Source: Ignelater luminosus
Lineage: Eukaryota > Arthropoda > Insecta > Coleoptera > Elateridae
Assembly: GCA_011009095.1 (NCBI GenBank)
Contig: VTPC01090617.1
Span: 8,384 to 72,383 of the forward strand
Direction: 5' to 3'
Length of the DNA stretch: 64,000 bases
This document shows, one piece after another, positions 21,801 to 34,571 of the stretch (positions within the stretch are counted from its first letter, which is position 1; every line of letters begins with the position of its first letter). The notes beneath the pieces are model-generated. The model did not search any database. It was not told where the DNA came from and saw only the letters and a program-made list of their open reading frames with translations. Made by a program: the position numbers and the translations under genes.

Positions 21801-24800
21801 AAATTACGCGGGTACCTTTTTTAAATTACGATGTAAATAATGTTTATGAGAACGCAAGCTAGAAGCTACCAGAGTTTATTATTTCATAAAACTGGTTATA
21901 AAAGCGTTTCCATTACCCCCTTTTAGTAATCAGCCAAACTTTAATAGACAAGCTGGTCCTAAGGATGTTTTCGCCTCCCTGACCGAACAATTTCCTGTGG
22001 CGCCCTGAAATCCGTTAACGGTCGCATGCAACATTGTTTGTTTTATTTTAATGCTCCAATAAATTTCTTCGCCCTATACAACGCATGGTACGGTAGGTTT
22101 TTATATTCGTAATTTTATTACTTCTGCAAATACATGCAGTGTGAGACTTTTACATTCGAATAAACTCTCTTAACTCAATTTTATGGTAGCGTAGGTAATT
22201 TTTATGCTGATGAAAATAGACGCTGTCACAGCCAACAACGATACCATTTTATAGATTTTGATTGACAACAAACGAAATTTTATGGGACATAAGAAATACT
22301 TTAATTTTACGATCGTAAAAGGGGCTGTTTTCATTTTCTCGTAACGATTATTAGTTTCAAGAAAAATGGTTTAGAGTGGGATATTAAATTTGGGATTTAT
22401 TTTAGGTTATAATAGAAAATTTCCATTTATAAAAGGGAATTATAAAATTTTATTATCTTCATCTCTATACTTTATTAGTTAATTTTAAATTATAAAAACT
22501 TATAAAGTAGTTGTTAAGAAAACTTAAAGATAAATAGTTTTCAGTAGGTAGTTTAGTAGATTCATACGAAATTTAGGTTATTTCAGAACTCTATAGATAT
22601 ACGAGTCCTCAAAACTATGCAAGTATTACGCATATTTTGATTGTTCGTAAACAAAGGAAATCTCAACGAAAAGTCAAATCGATTTTGATATCTTGGACTT
22701 TGATTGCTTAGTCTAAATGAGCAAATAAGACAAATAATATCACGAGCGTTGTTCTTGAATGAGGGACCAGAGGCAGTCTTACGAAATTTTATTTTTATTT
22801 GATCAGTGACTTTCAAAGAAATACCTGTTCGTGTACAAGGAGATCAAGTAACTATATTTAGTCAAGAATACTTCAATATCACGGCAACCAAGTAGGCGGC
22901 TCTGTTTGGTAAATATTAATCATTAATCAATCATTGATCACTCAACCAGATTTATATTTTGATTTGTCAATTCTGTTTCTCAGTTTCCAAATTTGTAGCA
23001 TTGCAACAAATCATGATGTTGGTGGTGGCGGTGACAGCTCGATGTTGTGATTCGTGATACGACTACACCTCGTTATTGGTGGTTTCCGATTTTTGCGATT
23101 CGCTGATCAGAGTTTCACTGTTCGTGGAGTTTCCTTGTCATCTTAGCGCAAGAGTTACATGGTGGATGCCTGAAATGATTCTAATGGAATGTCAAATTAG
23201 CATTTGCTCAATTTATCTTTTTTGAGCAATAGCTTGTTTACATAATCAACACTCCAGCATATTTGCGTCTCTCTTATTCTTTAAATAAATATCTTTTAAA
23301 AGACGAGGCTGTGCGCGTATAATTCTTATTATTGTTCGTAAGGAAACCTATTATTATTGTTTTGCGATCCATAAAAATTCTGCAAAAATAGTTTGAACCC
23401 TCCCGTCTCCATCACAGAGCTAGTCTCCAGGCGGTATAATTTGTATGTGAGTTAACAAGACTCATATCTCTGTTTTTGACCGTAACAATATTTTAGTTTA
23501 ATCTCTTAAGTTATAGAAAATTCAGGTCTAGGGTATTCTAAAAATAACTTGCAAGCATGATTTTCATGTATTGTTATTTATAAAGTACGCATTATATTTT
23601 TTAGTAACTTATAGAAATAACAACTTTCTATGGTATCTAAATTATAAGACCTAATAAAAATATCTCTGCTGTTTATCCTTTTTATTTATGCAAAACACCG
23701 AACGTTAAAACAAATAAATACCAAAAGTATTTAAATTTGCTCCTTTGAAAGAATAAAACCACTTTACAATTATTGTTTGGTGTTTCGTTCGGTATAAACA
23801 GATTTCAAACGTTTTCACAGGTAGGCGGTTAAGTATTTCAAATTCAAATTGTTTCAAAGTAAATGTAAATTCTATGTAAATTATCTTGAAATGAGATAAC
23901 GTGTAAGCTTAATTTGGTGTTATATATAGTATTAAACTAAGTTTACTCCGAGGTGAGATATTTAGATTTGCTTTAAGTTAATATTTATAAAGAAAACAAG
24001 TCTTGGGGAATTGAATGCAGGAACTATTATCCGGTGCAAGATGAAATTTCGAAACTTCGCAAAGCAGCGCTTGTTTTAGACGAGCAAAAAATGGCAATTT
24101 AAAGTTTGATTAATGAATGCCAGACTACAGTTATGCAGTTTCACTAGCGGCCCTGTACTTTCATGCACACAGACAGTATTAAACCTTCCGCATTAAACGA
24201 CAGTCATACTTGCTTTAATTTATATACTAGTAGTGCTCTGTGGATGCAATCAAAATTGATACTCGATGCTTTATTATTGAACTGTAACACGAAATTGGAG
24301 ATTTAAAACCAATTGGAGTTTTACATTTGTCGCTATATTACAAATCTCTTGTTTAATTTCCGCGTTATTATTAGACACGCCAATTTGAAATTCATTGTCC
24401 AAATAGATCTCTTTAAATCTACCTAAATAATCATCTAGAAAAAGTATTTAAACAAAGACAATCTACATTGGCATGCTGTTTTTGTTTTCAAGAAGAGCAT
24501 CTAATTTGATTGGAGGTGTGACTTAAGGTGATTGGGATGGACCAATTCTTCTGTACTTGAATGACATACAATATAATTTCTCGAGTACTGAACTCTGTTG
24601 AAATGTAGTATACTGATTATACCATAGATAAGAAACACCTCGAATCTCTTCAAAGCAGAACAGGCTAGAATTTGAAAATAAAACCTGATTTCCACGGTAT
24701 ATACATCAACTGAAGCTGCGAAAGTTACATATAATACTTTTCTCCATATAAATATTTAGCAACAAGTCAGTTCTTACCATTGCTCTGTTAACTTACCACG

Positions 24801-25820
24801 AAAAGTTAGAGGTGATGGATCACAAATCTCGACATATTTTCGAGCCAAAACCGTACGTGAGACTTAGAAAAACACCTATTTCTCTCTTTTGACTTCTTAA
24901 TCTTTATCTGTGTTTGCTTAACGCTTAGGGCAAAAATACCTCTCACATCACCAGCATTGAATGCTTTTTTACAGATTAAAAGTGAACTATTGATTCTCCA
25001 CTGAAGATGAATCATTGATTATGGGTACAGCCTTTTCCTGAAGTTACTTTTTAAGCGTCGTCGTTTAACTCATTTTTATTCTATTCGTGCCTATCACTAT
25101 ACGGTCTTTAACTATTACTTACGATGGAAACTATAAAAGTTATCTTACCTAATTATGAAACAAAAGACATTAGATCTTTTTATAATTCTTAGTTCTCAAG
25201 ATAATTTCATCAACTTCGGTGACTGTCTTTTTAAAATCTTTGAATAAAAAGAGCAAAATAAAGCCAGAAATTAAACTCAAGGAAGACGGGTTGGATTTTG
25301 GTTGTTTTGAAATGTCTCGCGTTACAGTGGAAAAGAATTTTTTCTAGTCAGTCGTTTTGCTTAACTTTTATAAGTGTTAGCCTAGGTAGTCGCAGCTACT
25401 GTAGTGTCCTTTAATTGAGTTGAAGACTGGATGCGAACCTTTTTCGTTGGATGGAGAGTTCTTATGGACTCTAATCATGTCTGTAGATCCCAGTAAATAT
25501 CTTATCACCAGTTATTATACAGGCCAACAGATGTTTTGGTGCCGGAGTATTTGAAGTTGATTTCATATGAATTTGATGCTCTGAATTTAAATATGGCATT
25601 AGTTTTGCATAGGAGCTCAATTTTCTAAGATATAACATTTTAGCGAATACAACTTTAAGTTTATGGTGTCTTACTATTTTGTTTCTATATTATATATAGA
25701 AATGAGGTGGTACATCTAAAGACAACTATATATATTTATACAAAGTATATGCATATATACAAATTATATACAAAGATAGAGGAAAAAGTCATTGATGAAA
25801 CCAAGTAGTCACTGAACACT
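18831..25820. other. AT-rich spacer (7 kb), nothing firmly identified
   Basis: I found no paired splice sites with a convincing peptide, no TIR pairs and no RNA genes. Two weak points: a plus-strand stretch after an acceptor-like GAATGCAG at about 24016 reads NYYPVQDEISKLRKAALVLD before a stop, and 22.98-23.16 kb is rich in GGTGGTGGCGGTGA-type triplets. Neither is strong enough to annotate as a gene. Short AT-dinucleotide tracts occur at 25.69-25.78 kb. Confidence 0.4.
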
Positions 25821-27330
25821 TTAGAAGCTTCTTTTCCGTGACATTTTTGAATGTATTTTGGAACAGTCCCTTTTTAAACTCCAGCAGTAATCTGCCATCA
25901 TGTGCGTATCTCATCTTCCTTGGTAGCGGTCCTCCATATCCTGGTAAAATCTTTCACCTTGTTCCTCACTGGTGTCTCCTAAATGGCTGTGGCTGTGTAA
26001 ATAGTGCACCTTAATGCTCATGTTACACCCAAAGAATTTGAAACTGTTAAGCATCTCGTTTACAAGTTTAACATAGTTTTCAGCTTTGCATTTGCCCAGA
26101 AAATTTCCGACAACTGCAACAAATGAAGCCCAGGCTGTTCGCCCAGTCCCATTTATTGAATTTACGAAGGCAGGATCTTTAATGAGTTGTCTTATTTGTG
26201 AGCTGTCAAATATTCCTGCTTTAATTTTTTTCGTACTCATCTGAGACATTTTGTTCCCTATACAGGGTGTTACAAATTCTAGTAGTTGTATGGGGATCTC
26301 AAGAACCGTAAGAGATACGAATTTGTTTAAATTATTGCAAAGTTGCGCATTTATGTGCCTAATAACATGCCGTTTAAAAAGTTTAAAAATTTTGAATACT
26401 TCCGGAGATATCCGGAAAAAATCGAAATAATAATTTTTCGTTTTTAATTTCTTATGCCTTTGTTTTCAAATTTATTTAAAAACTAATAGCACATTATTAG
26501 AGCACTTCTTTATGTTCTTTAAAACTGTGTAATCATTTTTTAAATACGACGTTTCGTATTTCAGATATCATCATCAGGTCAATTTTTTTTAATACGGACC
26601 TGGATTTCTTTTTACGTTTTTGTCGAAAACTGGTTTTCAAATGTATAATCCCATACTATTTTTTAAAAAAATTGCGTTTTGTAGTAAAGAAAATGATGCT
26701 TCTTTTATCGTCCAAGTTTTTGCTGGTACGGTCCTGTATATATATTAATCAGGGTTCGTATGCTAAGACCCCATACAACTACTCGAATTTGTAACACCCT
26801 GTATATGCAAACCATGGTCCGTTCTTATCAAGAGCCTTTACAAACCGCTTCATAAGGCCCAGCTTCATATGTAGTAGAGGAAAGATGATTTTCTCTCGTC
26901 CAACTAAGGGGTCGTTAATGACATTCTTTCCTCAACGTCCATGTTTTTTCTCTTAGGCCACTCTTTTCTAACCCAGTGGCGTGTTTTCTTTCTGCTATCC
27001 CAGAGGCACAAGAAGCAAGGATATTTGGTGCGGCCACTTTGCTGTCCAAGGAAAAAGTTTACCATTTTTAAGTCTACACAAATCACCCATTGATGTTCAT
27101 GATACTTTATCTTCTCCAAAACCAAAGCTATGATGAAATATTCTTCTTTCATTTTTGTCAAGTAAGGCAATTGGTACTGAACCATATTTGTTCCCATTGT
27201 GCAGAAGGACACGTTTCAAACTTCGCTTTGAGCTGTCAATGAATAGACGCCAATCATCTGAAAAATTGTCAGGAAGAGCCATTTTTCCAGACGTCCTCTA
27301 ATTTCGTGACAAAATACACAAACTAACCTC
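25821..27330 (-). pseudogene. Decayed member of an uncharacterised multicopy arthropod/cnidarian protein family
   Basis: Read on the minus strand from about 27330 the order of blocks is DDWRLFIDSSKRSLKRVLLH, then (after a frameshift) YHEHQWVICVDLKMVNFFLG with KYPCFLCLWDSR, then (after another) GKNVINDPLVGREKIIF and HMKLGLMKRFVKALDKNG. A 539-bp insertion and a third frameshift follow, then KIKAGIFDSSQIRQLIKDPA, FGCNMSIKVHYLHSH, SEEQGERFYQDMEDRYQGR, a stop where the family has Trp, and DTHMMADYCWSLKRD to the natural end at 25821. I recognise these blocks from a family of uncharacterised proteins present in many copies in insects and Hydra; a CxxC is visible in PCFLCLWDSR. Function is unknown and a mobile-element origin is likely. 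The 5' part is missing. Confidence 0.75.
26263..26801. mobile_element. 539-bp non-autonomous TIR element nested in the pseudogene
   Basis: The ends are inverted repeats starting CAGGGTGTTACAAATTC, alike over 33 bp with one mismatch. TATA flanks both ends (26259-26262 and 26802-26805), consistent with a TA or TATA target duplication. Removing the element rejoins the interrupted coding sequence (ALDKNGPWFAY to REQNVSDEYEK), which confirms both boundaries. The interior has no transposase. CACCCTGTATA-type ends are common in insect genomes, and one solitary such end also occurs at 35105-35115. I cannot assign a superfamily. Confidence 0.8.
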
Positions 27331-27714
27331 AACTCTAGTTCAAGCGTTGAAGGCCACTTCAGTTACGTTACCGGACAGACAATGCCATCTAATGGATTTT
27401 CCTTGAACTAACTGTACGACAGACTGACAATAGGGCAAATATACAGGAAACAATCCTTGTATATGTGAATTACAACTGCACAAAATGGAGTTAGAATTGC
27501 ACATTTTGTGTAGAACTGCACGTTAAAAAAAGCACTGATCTAAAAAAGTATAGCAGATAGAGAAAAACTGATATCATATTTATATTCAGCGCCCCAAATA
27601 TAGCTAAAATCAGTTCTAAAATCCTAGACACCAAAAACAATTTTTTTTTGTAGGCCTGTGTTATCTTAGAGAGAATGTTAGTTTTCAGATGGTTTTCAAT
27701 ATTTGCTGTCCAAA

Positions 27715-27945
27715 CAGTTTTTATTCTTGGAACGCATCTTACTGAAATCTATTAATACCAGTTTATCGTACAAAATCGTCAAAACGCTTGGTCTAGAATA
27801 TTCATTGCTCTAGCACACTTTCAAATGACGATCTTCGATAACCATGGTTTTCACTTGTTTGTAGACATCAGGAGTAGTAACATGAGAGGTTTTTCCACTT
27901 CATCTTCAATGAATTCTCAATGTTGATGTTGTTTGGGCCAAAATC
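27715..27945 (-). pseudogene. Mariner transposase remnant
   Basis: On the minus strand a GAATTCATTGAAGATGAAGT segment corresponds to the mariner EFIEDE linker and is nearly the same as GAATTTATTGAAGATAATCC in the remnant at 10101. It is followed by VYKQVKTMVIEDRHLKVC, like mariner V-x-x-[ML]-V-x-E-D-R-R-[LI]-[TK]-V-R, and by PSVLTILYDKL, matching the HTH block (PSVLTILHDQL) of the other remnant. Stops and frame changes are frequent. No catalytic region or terminal repeats are visible. Confidence 0.6.
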
Positions 27946-30900
27946 TACTTTAAGATACACAGCATTCATCCATCTATGAATCTTTTTGTAACTATTGCTT
28001 TATGATGTTTCTTAAATTGGAAAGTTGATAAAATGACTGTTGGAACAAATTATTTAGGTAATTGCAATGGGGGAAAAAACGGTAATGAGCAGTACGCTGC
28101 TTTTAGTTTTTTACCATTGGTGCTGGGACCTTACCTCTTATCAATTTAAACTTTTACTATCCTAAAAAAATGTAAGAATAGATAAAAAATGCATCGTATT
28201 CTTCAAACCTTCTTTTCTACCATAAAATAAAATTCTAAAGTTCTTTAGGAAAAATTAAACATGCCGCAGGCATTTCGTGACGTAACTCTTGCTGATTGGT
28301 TACTGTCTCACAGTGACAACGGAATTAGTCTAGTAACCATGGGCAACTTGCACCTCTTGCCTGTCGGTTTCGGTTCTTATCTTAATGCCGTGTCTTAAAC
28401 CGGATGTTTGGTAGGTCCATTCTGTCACCTATCTTTTCATTTTCTTAATCTTTATCAAGGCTCTTGACATCCACTGTGTGGATGAGTCGAGTAGTGAAAT
28501 TAAAAACCGTAGGATGCAGTATTTTCTTCTAGTTCTTAAATAATAACTGAGTCTTGTAGTACCTTCAGATATACAACGATTATTATTTCAACCTCTCCTT
28601 ACATCCCTTCCAGAACATTTGATGAGTCATCATGGTTGATGACTTTGCTTCAACCTTCAATTCAAATGATCTTTCTCTATGAAATTAACTGCCTTCTATT
28701 TATAGATTTATGTCAACGATGTCGTTTTTCATTTTTGGCACCTTGCAACCAAACTATTTTTAAGATCTTAATTACCTATAATAAACTATTCAAATTATAA
28801 TGAACTTAATCTTGCATGTTACTCCAGCGGTGGCGACAATAATGATTTTAATTCTAGTTTTTTCTAATTCTTTTTTTAATAAGATTTTTTGTGTAGTGTT
28901 ACGTTTGGTCTAAGAATTCATAGAGCTTTATCAATACGGTAAGGTAATTCAGCTTGCCAATTAAATCAATAACAAAGCTCTGGAAGAAATAAAAGTTCGT
29001 ATATTGAGGTAAAGACGATTGCATATAATGTAAACACGAGTCGTCACGGTGCCAGATTGAGCCGAAAAGCAATCGAGTCAGACACTTCTCTGCTAGTTTT
29101 CGAAACGATCAATTTTTCTTCCTATGTCAAAAATTGTTGGACGATGGTTACAAAATCGAAAACGGGAATTTTAGTCTAAAGTGACTTGTAAACCTCTTGA
29201 TTCAGGAATAAGATCAGAGGTAAGTCGAGCGAAATGGTTAAAATTTAGCAGGTAAGAAAACTTTTTCACCTGCACACTACCAAACTATCAACCGAATAAT
29301 TGTGACGCTTTCTAGGGCGGCGGTGTCTATAATTGGTGCTCGGGCGTCAGATTCTAAGGAGTTTAGTTTCCCCGGTACCAGCGATTTTTCCACAGATTCG
29401 GTCCAGATGAATCCAGTGGCGGACGGTGCTGCAGGCGTCTCTCGGAGACGGTGAAACTGCTAAAGCCTGACATGAGGCAAAGTGTAAGCTACAGAAATAA
29501 AAATCTTTACGCAAGTTAGATTATGGTTTAACAAAGCAAGCAAAGGTTTGGATATTAGGAACAATAGCCAAGACGTGCTAACGGATTGGCGACGGAGTGG
29601 ATACCTGAAGTTTAAGGTAGGATGTGATTTGTTTGTTGATCTTCTTTCTTGGTCTGAATATAGATTCTATACGGACTTTCAACGGATTATTTACAGCCCA
29701 TAATGAGTTTGGGTAATATAGGAGCAGCGATAAAGGCGAGGGTGCACGTTGACTTGGAGAGCACGATGCGGTTTAAAGAATTATTTGAAAGTAAATATTT
29801 ATAAGTAAACCAATTAAACAATAAAAAACCTAAAGGTAACTCGTTACAACGTAAAGTGTACGTAAAAAGCTCGTGGTGTTGGCAATAAGAAACATCAGCG
29901 ATGTGGGTTTTAGAAAACCCATGCAATCTGAGTCGTTTTGGTATTCCTGAGATTCTGATGGAGTCTGCAGAATTTAAATCGTGCATATATCAAATTGATA
30001 ATCTTCTCTGGAAAATTAATTTATGATACGATTCCTAACGATGGATTACCAGAATCTTCAAGCAGTCATTAACTATCTAAATAATTCTACAATTATATTT
30101 CTAAGAAAGAAGGTAAGGTGAGCAAATCAAGAAGGTCTACTAAACTGTTTAAGTTACTACTAGATCAAGACATGAAGAACAATTTATTGTTACACATTAT
30201 CTTGCATTTTTTTTAACAAAACTAATGATTGAACAAAATTGAAAAAAATCAGCTCTTACTTTAGATGTTATAGTCTTTAAGATAAGTAAGCATTAATTAT
30301 TTTGTTTTCATTTATTTAATTACATTATGTACATGCAATATTTTCTCGTTAATGACCATTTCTTTTTAGCTTAATTACAAAAATTAGAGTTAGCAGGTTT
30401 GAAAGCAAATCTTTTTGTTAAGACTTCTTCATATCAGACGTAGATAATTGACCTTGAGACTTCATTCGCAACACTCTAATCACAGAAAGAATCTGATAAA
30501 GGTGAACACTACGAAAATAAATGCAATATAATGTTGGAGTCTAGACTTAAGATATATTGCATTCTTAGGTATATTTCATTACTCGGTACATTCTTTATAT
30601 TGTTGTGCGACATAATACCAAATATTACTTCTACAAATTGTTCAGATGACTTATACGTAACAGATTAAATTCCTCTCTCTGATAGCATTTAACAAATTCC
30701 TTAATTGGGAAATATTTCTAGACCTTTTCTTTTATTAATTTTTTTCCATTTTCGGAACTTTCAGTTCGAATTCTAAATATAAAAAGAGGCCTTCTATTGA
30801 AAAAAGCCGTAAAAGAACGTTTGATAAAATTGCTACGCTCTTTTCAACGAAGAATAATTTTATAGCCTTCAATAATACAAAACGCTCGGTTCATTGAAAA

Positions 30901-33900
30901 ACCCCCCATCTCTTTACGACGAAAACGGTTTTTGTAGTTTATGTTTCCTGGCAATATTCTCGCGGATTCACGTTATTTATTGTGGAAAATAAGTAGAAAT
31001 ATTAACTGCTACCGTATTGCACAGGAACTCTGTTTCGCTATTTCCTGGAAAAGCTCGGAAGTGCTAGGTTTCTTCTCTTTTATATTGAATGTTACCGGAT
31101 AAATGTTAGAGCTTACGATATTTGATGTTTGCGATAAATAAAAATTGACGGTAGTGTTGAAAATCATATCTAGAACAAAACAGAAACTTATTGTGAAAAC
31201 AAAATGTACTAATAATCATGAAAGACACTACTTGCTTAGCCATTTCCAACAGAATCTAAATTTAGGAGTTAACTAAAAGAAAATGGGAATAGAAAAATAA
31301 TTCTAAGTGGGTACGAACTGAATTTATTCTGAGAATCTAAATAGTGACATTAAAATTAATGGGAGGTTAAAAAACTAGTTGGTTGAAAGAGTTTATTCAA
31401 ATGATTTTGATTAGATTTAATGTCGTATCTAAACTTGTATTTTGCCCATCTTCGTCGCCAATAGTAATTCAACTTTTTTTTATTTAAAGAAAGTGGTTTA
31501 AGTTTCTTCAGTCCTGCTCTTAGATTTTTACCAATTTCTCAATATTTCCGCTGCTAGGTTCAAAAACCATGCAGCCAAAACGGACTCTTACGATCTAGCT
31601 AGATTTAGCCCTGGAAACAGACATAGAATATACCTGCTGCTTTTAAGCCAGAGCCCAGATTCTATCTACAAAAATAAATCCAAAGTCCACAAAGCCCAAA
31701 TAGAATATACGAGTAACTCAAATGTCCATAATTGGATTTACATCGAAGGGCGCCAACCATTGTCAGTGCCAGGTCAAGATTTACCTGACAATAGCAGAAT
31801 TTTTAAATTCTATATATCTGTGTACACCTGGGCTTACCACACTTAACTTCCATGTACTTACACAATTGAAAAGCGCTCTGGGGATGTTTACTAACTTGAA
31901 GGTGGCTGAAGTAATCGTCTCGCTCATCTTTTCACTTAATTTGTTTATTTGTAACAATCCATAGATCTACCAATCAAGCTATTCGTAAAACAAACATTAC
32001 TATTTTTTTTAGTAAAACAGGAATCTTCAAAAATCTACCAGATTCTACAAGAAATATAAATTCTCAAAACTGATGAACTACTTTGAAATTGTAAAAACGC
32101 CTTTGGAAATGAAAGACTGAAATGCATCATATAGAATTCACGTATGTAGGTAGAATGCGGGTTTACTATAAACAGTTGAGATAACCGATAAAGCATTTAC
32201 TGGCCTGAGCGGCGTGTCTCAGAAATCGATCTTTTTCCATAGGTCAAAACCTGGGTATTACCTTCATTCAACACTTTTTACTAAATTGTGGAGCTGCACA
32301 AGTGTCTACCTCTATTCTGTTTGTAGTACTTGGAGGCATTTCAGGTTACCACCTACGGGCTCTTATTCGCATATTCAAAACGTTTTTTTTCTCAATTTTA
32401 TTGATTATCAACATCTTTGTTTCTGCATTAGAGCCGCAATACCAAAAAGTCCTTCCTCTACTATCACTCCATAATACTCAAGATTCTGCTGCGTTTTTCC
32501 GTCTCAGGTCCATCGTAGAAGAAATTTCCATCAATCTTGGTTCTTCTTCTCTTTGCTACCACTACCATTTTTATATCAGCTCATCCGATTGCTGTTTCTC
32601 TCGCTTATAACTGTCTTTTATTTTTCACGATTAATCACTAACTAAGAGTGAAGAGAAGAGCAACTTTTAAACAGTCTGCCAACGCATTAACTTTTACTTG
32701 CTTTGCTTGCTTTGCTAGACATGCCGAAGCAATAATATCACATGAGGTATTTAGGGCGTAGCTATGAAGAAATTCCAAAAATAGAAAGAAACAGGCATAT
32801 TCAAATAGAAATCTGCCGTAGTATGTAAATAGTTAATAAGAAAAACATTAATTTTCAGAATCTTTTCTTGTGTGCCTTTTCGACTTGTTTTGTGTATCCC
32901 CTCTGCCACGCTACTTCCTGTTCTGTTGTCATGTTAGTTTTACATTTTTTGGAAAACCTTATCTGGTTATAGGATTGAGAATTGTCGTTTATCTGAATAC
33001 CTGTGGTGGCACATGGTCAGGATTCGCTTTCCATCTAGTCACCTGCAGTGGTCTATGGTTTTGCCTTCCACCAGGCGAGAGTTAGGTTGAGAACACGTTC
33101 GTCTTTATTGATGCTTATTTGAATTTAGGGGTTTCCATTTAATTGCCTTGCTGATGTCAAACATAAAAAGACCTGAACAATACTTTGTTTATCACCAAGC
33201 CAACTGCAATGGTTCATGGTCGGACTCCACCCTTCACTGAATCACCAGTTCTCGGTGGTAAACATAAAGAAATCAAATTTTAAAATCACAAAATCTTAGT
33301 TTCTTACATCAAAGAGTTTGTTGATCTTCATGATAAGGTATTTCTAGATAATATTAAATTCAGTTCAGGAGTGATCTTGGAAGAAACCCCATTTAGAAAG
33401 ATAAATTCTACTGTTTAGTAAAAATTGGTCGAAATCTCACTGTTGAACCCCACGATATTTAGAGAAGATTTATTGCCATGTCTGTTATCGGAGTCCTAGA
33501 GAAACCCCACTAATAAGGCAGTCAATTTAAAGTTTGTTTACAAAGCTGACTTATATGCATTTGGCGACCCTGCTGATAACCAGCGTAATTTAATTAAGCA
33601 TATGCTTAGAGCTATCGTATTTGCCTTTTGCTTGCAGTCTACCTCTTCCATCTTGGTTTAGCGTAGAAAGTTAGTTTTGCACTGACCAACCTTGGTGTAG
33701 CGTTTAGCTAGAGTACATTAGTAGGTTGCTGCAAAAAAAATCTTGGTTTGTAAAAAGTCAAATTTTTGGGAATTATATACTGTAGCTTTTTATTTGCAGG
33801 AGATAAAATCTACCACAGTTATCAGGGTAACCTTAACTGGATTTGGGATGGAATAAAACTCCACGTCTGCATTTGTAAAACTCTAAAGGCGCTAAAAACA

Positions 33901-34077
33901 GGGTAAAATAAATAAACGTCTAATGAATCCAGCCTGATATAGAGAAAACCAATCAGTAACTAATAATGTTGCAGCCAAGAACGTTTTCTTTTTTTTTTTA
34001 GAAAATTAAGCAGTGGCAGTAAATTATAGTTAACGAGATGCAAAACATAAACTAAACTTCCTAAGTTCTCAAGTTAT
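27946..34077. other. Spacer between mariner remnant and assembly gap, mostly unrecognised
   Basis: Apart from the promoter-like block at 28255-28450, I find no gene I can defend. The 29.24-29.65 kb part is less AT-rich and has coding-like fragments on the plus strand (for example NNSQDVLTDWRRSGYLKFK before a GTAGGA donor-like site), but neighbouring frames compete and the protein is unknown. At 33.00-33.26 kb the phrases TGCAGTGGTCTATGG and TGCAATGGTTCATGG mark a short imperfect duplication. Confidence 0.4.
28255..28450. promoter_or_regulatory. Candidate promoter with X-box, CRE-like and CCAAT motifs
   Basis: Within 75 bp lie GTGACGTAAC (CRE-like, about 28278), GATTGGTTAC (inverted CCAAT, about 28293) and GTAACCATGGGCAAC (28333-28347), which fits the RFX X-box pattern GTNRCC-N3-RGYAAC. 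The block is less AT-rich than its neighbours. RFX sites are typical of ciliary genes, and a ciliary-type gene on the minus strand is seen with exons from 10996 leftwards, but no first exon connects the two. An ATG with good context sits inside the X-box on the plus strand but opens only 19 codons. By hand estimate one such degenerate X-box is expected by chance in a window this size. Confidence 0.25.
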
Positions 34078-34571
34078 CTAAATAATTGGCTACAAACATA
34101 TGTCGAGTAAATACTAACGGTTCANNNNNNNNNNNNNNNNNNNNNNNNNNNNNNNNNNNNNNNNNNNNNNNNNNNNNNNNNNNNNNNNNNNNNNNNNNNN
34201 NNNNNNNNNNNNNNNNNNNNNNNNNNNNNNNNNNNNNNNNNNNNNNNNNNNNNNNNNNNNNNNNNNNNNNNNNNNNNNNNNNNNNNNNNNNNNNNNNNNN
34301 NNNNNNNNNNNNNNNNNNNNNNNNNNNNNNNNNNNNNNNNNNNNNNNNNNNNNNNNNNNNNNNNNNNNNNNNNNNNNNNNNNNNNNNNNNNNNNNNNNNN
34401 NNNNNNNNNNNNNNNNNNNNNNNNNNNNNNNNNNNNNNNNNNNNNNNNNNNNNNNNNNNNNNNNNNNNNNNNNNNNNNNNNNNNNNNNNNNNNNNNNNNN
34501 NNNNNNNNNNNNNNNNNNNNNNNNCTAAATAATTGGCTACAAACATATGTCGAGTAAATACTAACGGTTCA
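34078..34571. other. Assembly gap of 400 N flanked by an identical 47-bp direct repeat
   Basis: Bases 34125-34524 are N. The 47 bases before the gap (34078-34124, beginning CTAAATAATTGGCTACAAAC) are identical to the 47 bases after it (34525-34571). The simplest reading is that two contigs overlap by these bases and were not merged, so the gap may be artificial and the real distance 400 bp plus one repeat shorter. A true tandem or insertion flanked by a duplication is the alternative. Confidence 0.9.

Noticed and set aside
23400-23460. Reverse-strand GGGAGGGTTCAAAC as a tRNA T arm.
   Set aside because: No anticodon or D arm can be folded at the right distance.
24016-24103. Exon-like NYYPVQDEISKLRKAALVLD after an acceptor-like GAATGCAG.
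   Set aside because: No donor, no upstream exon and an early stop. Too short to support alone.
34061-34546. Long open frames of 148 and 161 codons around 34.3 kb.
   Set aside because: They are created by the 400-N gap.
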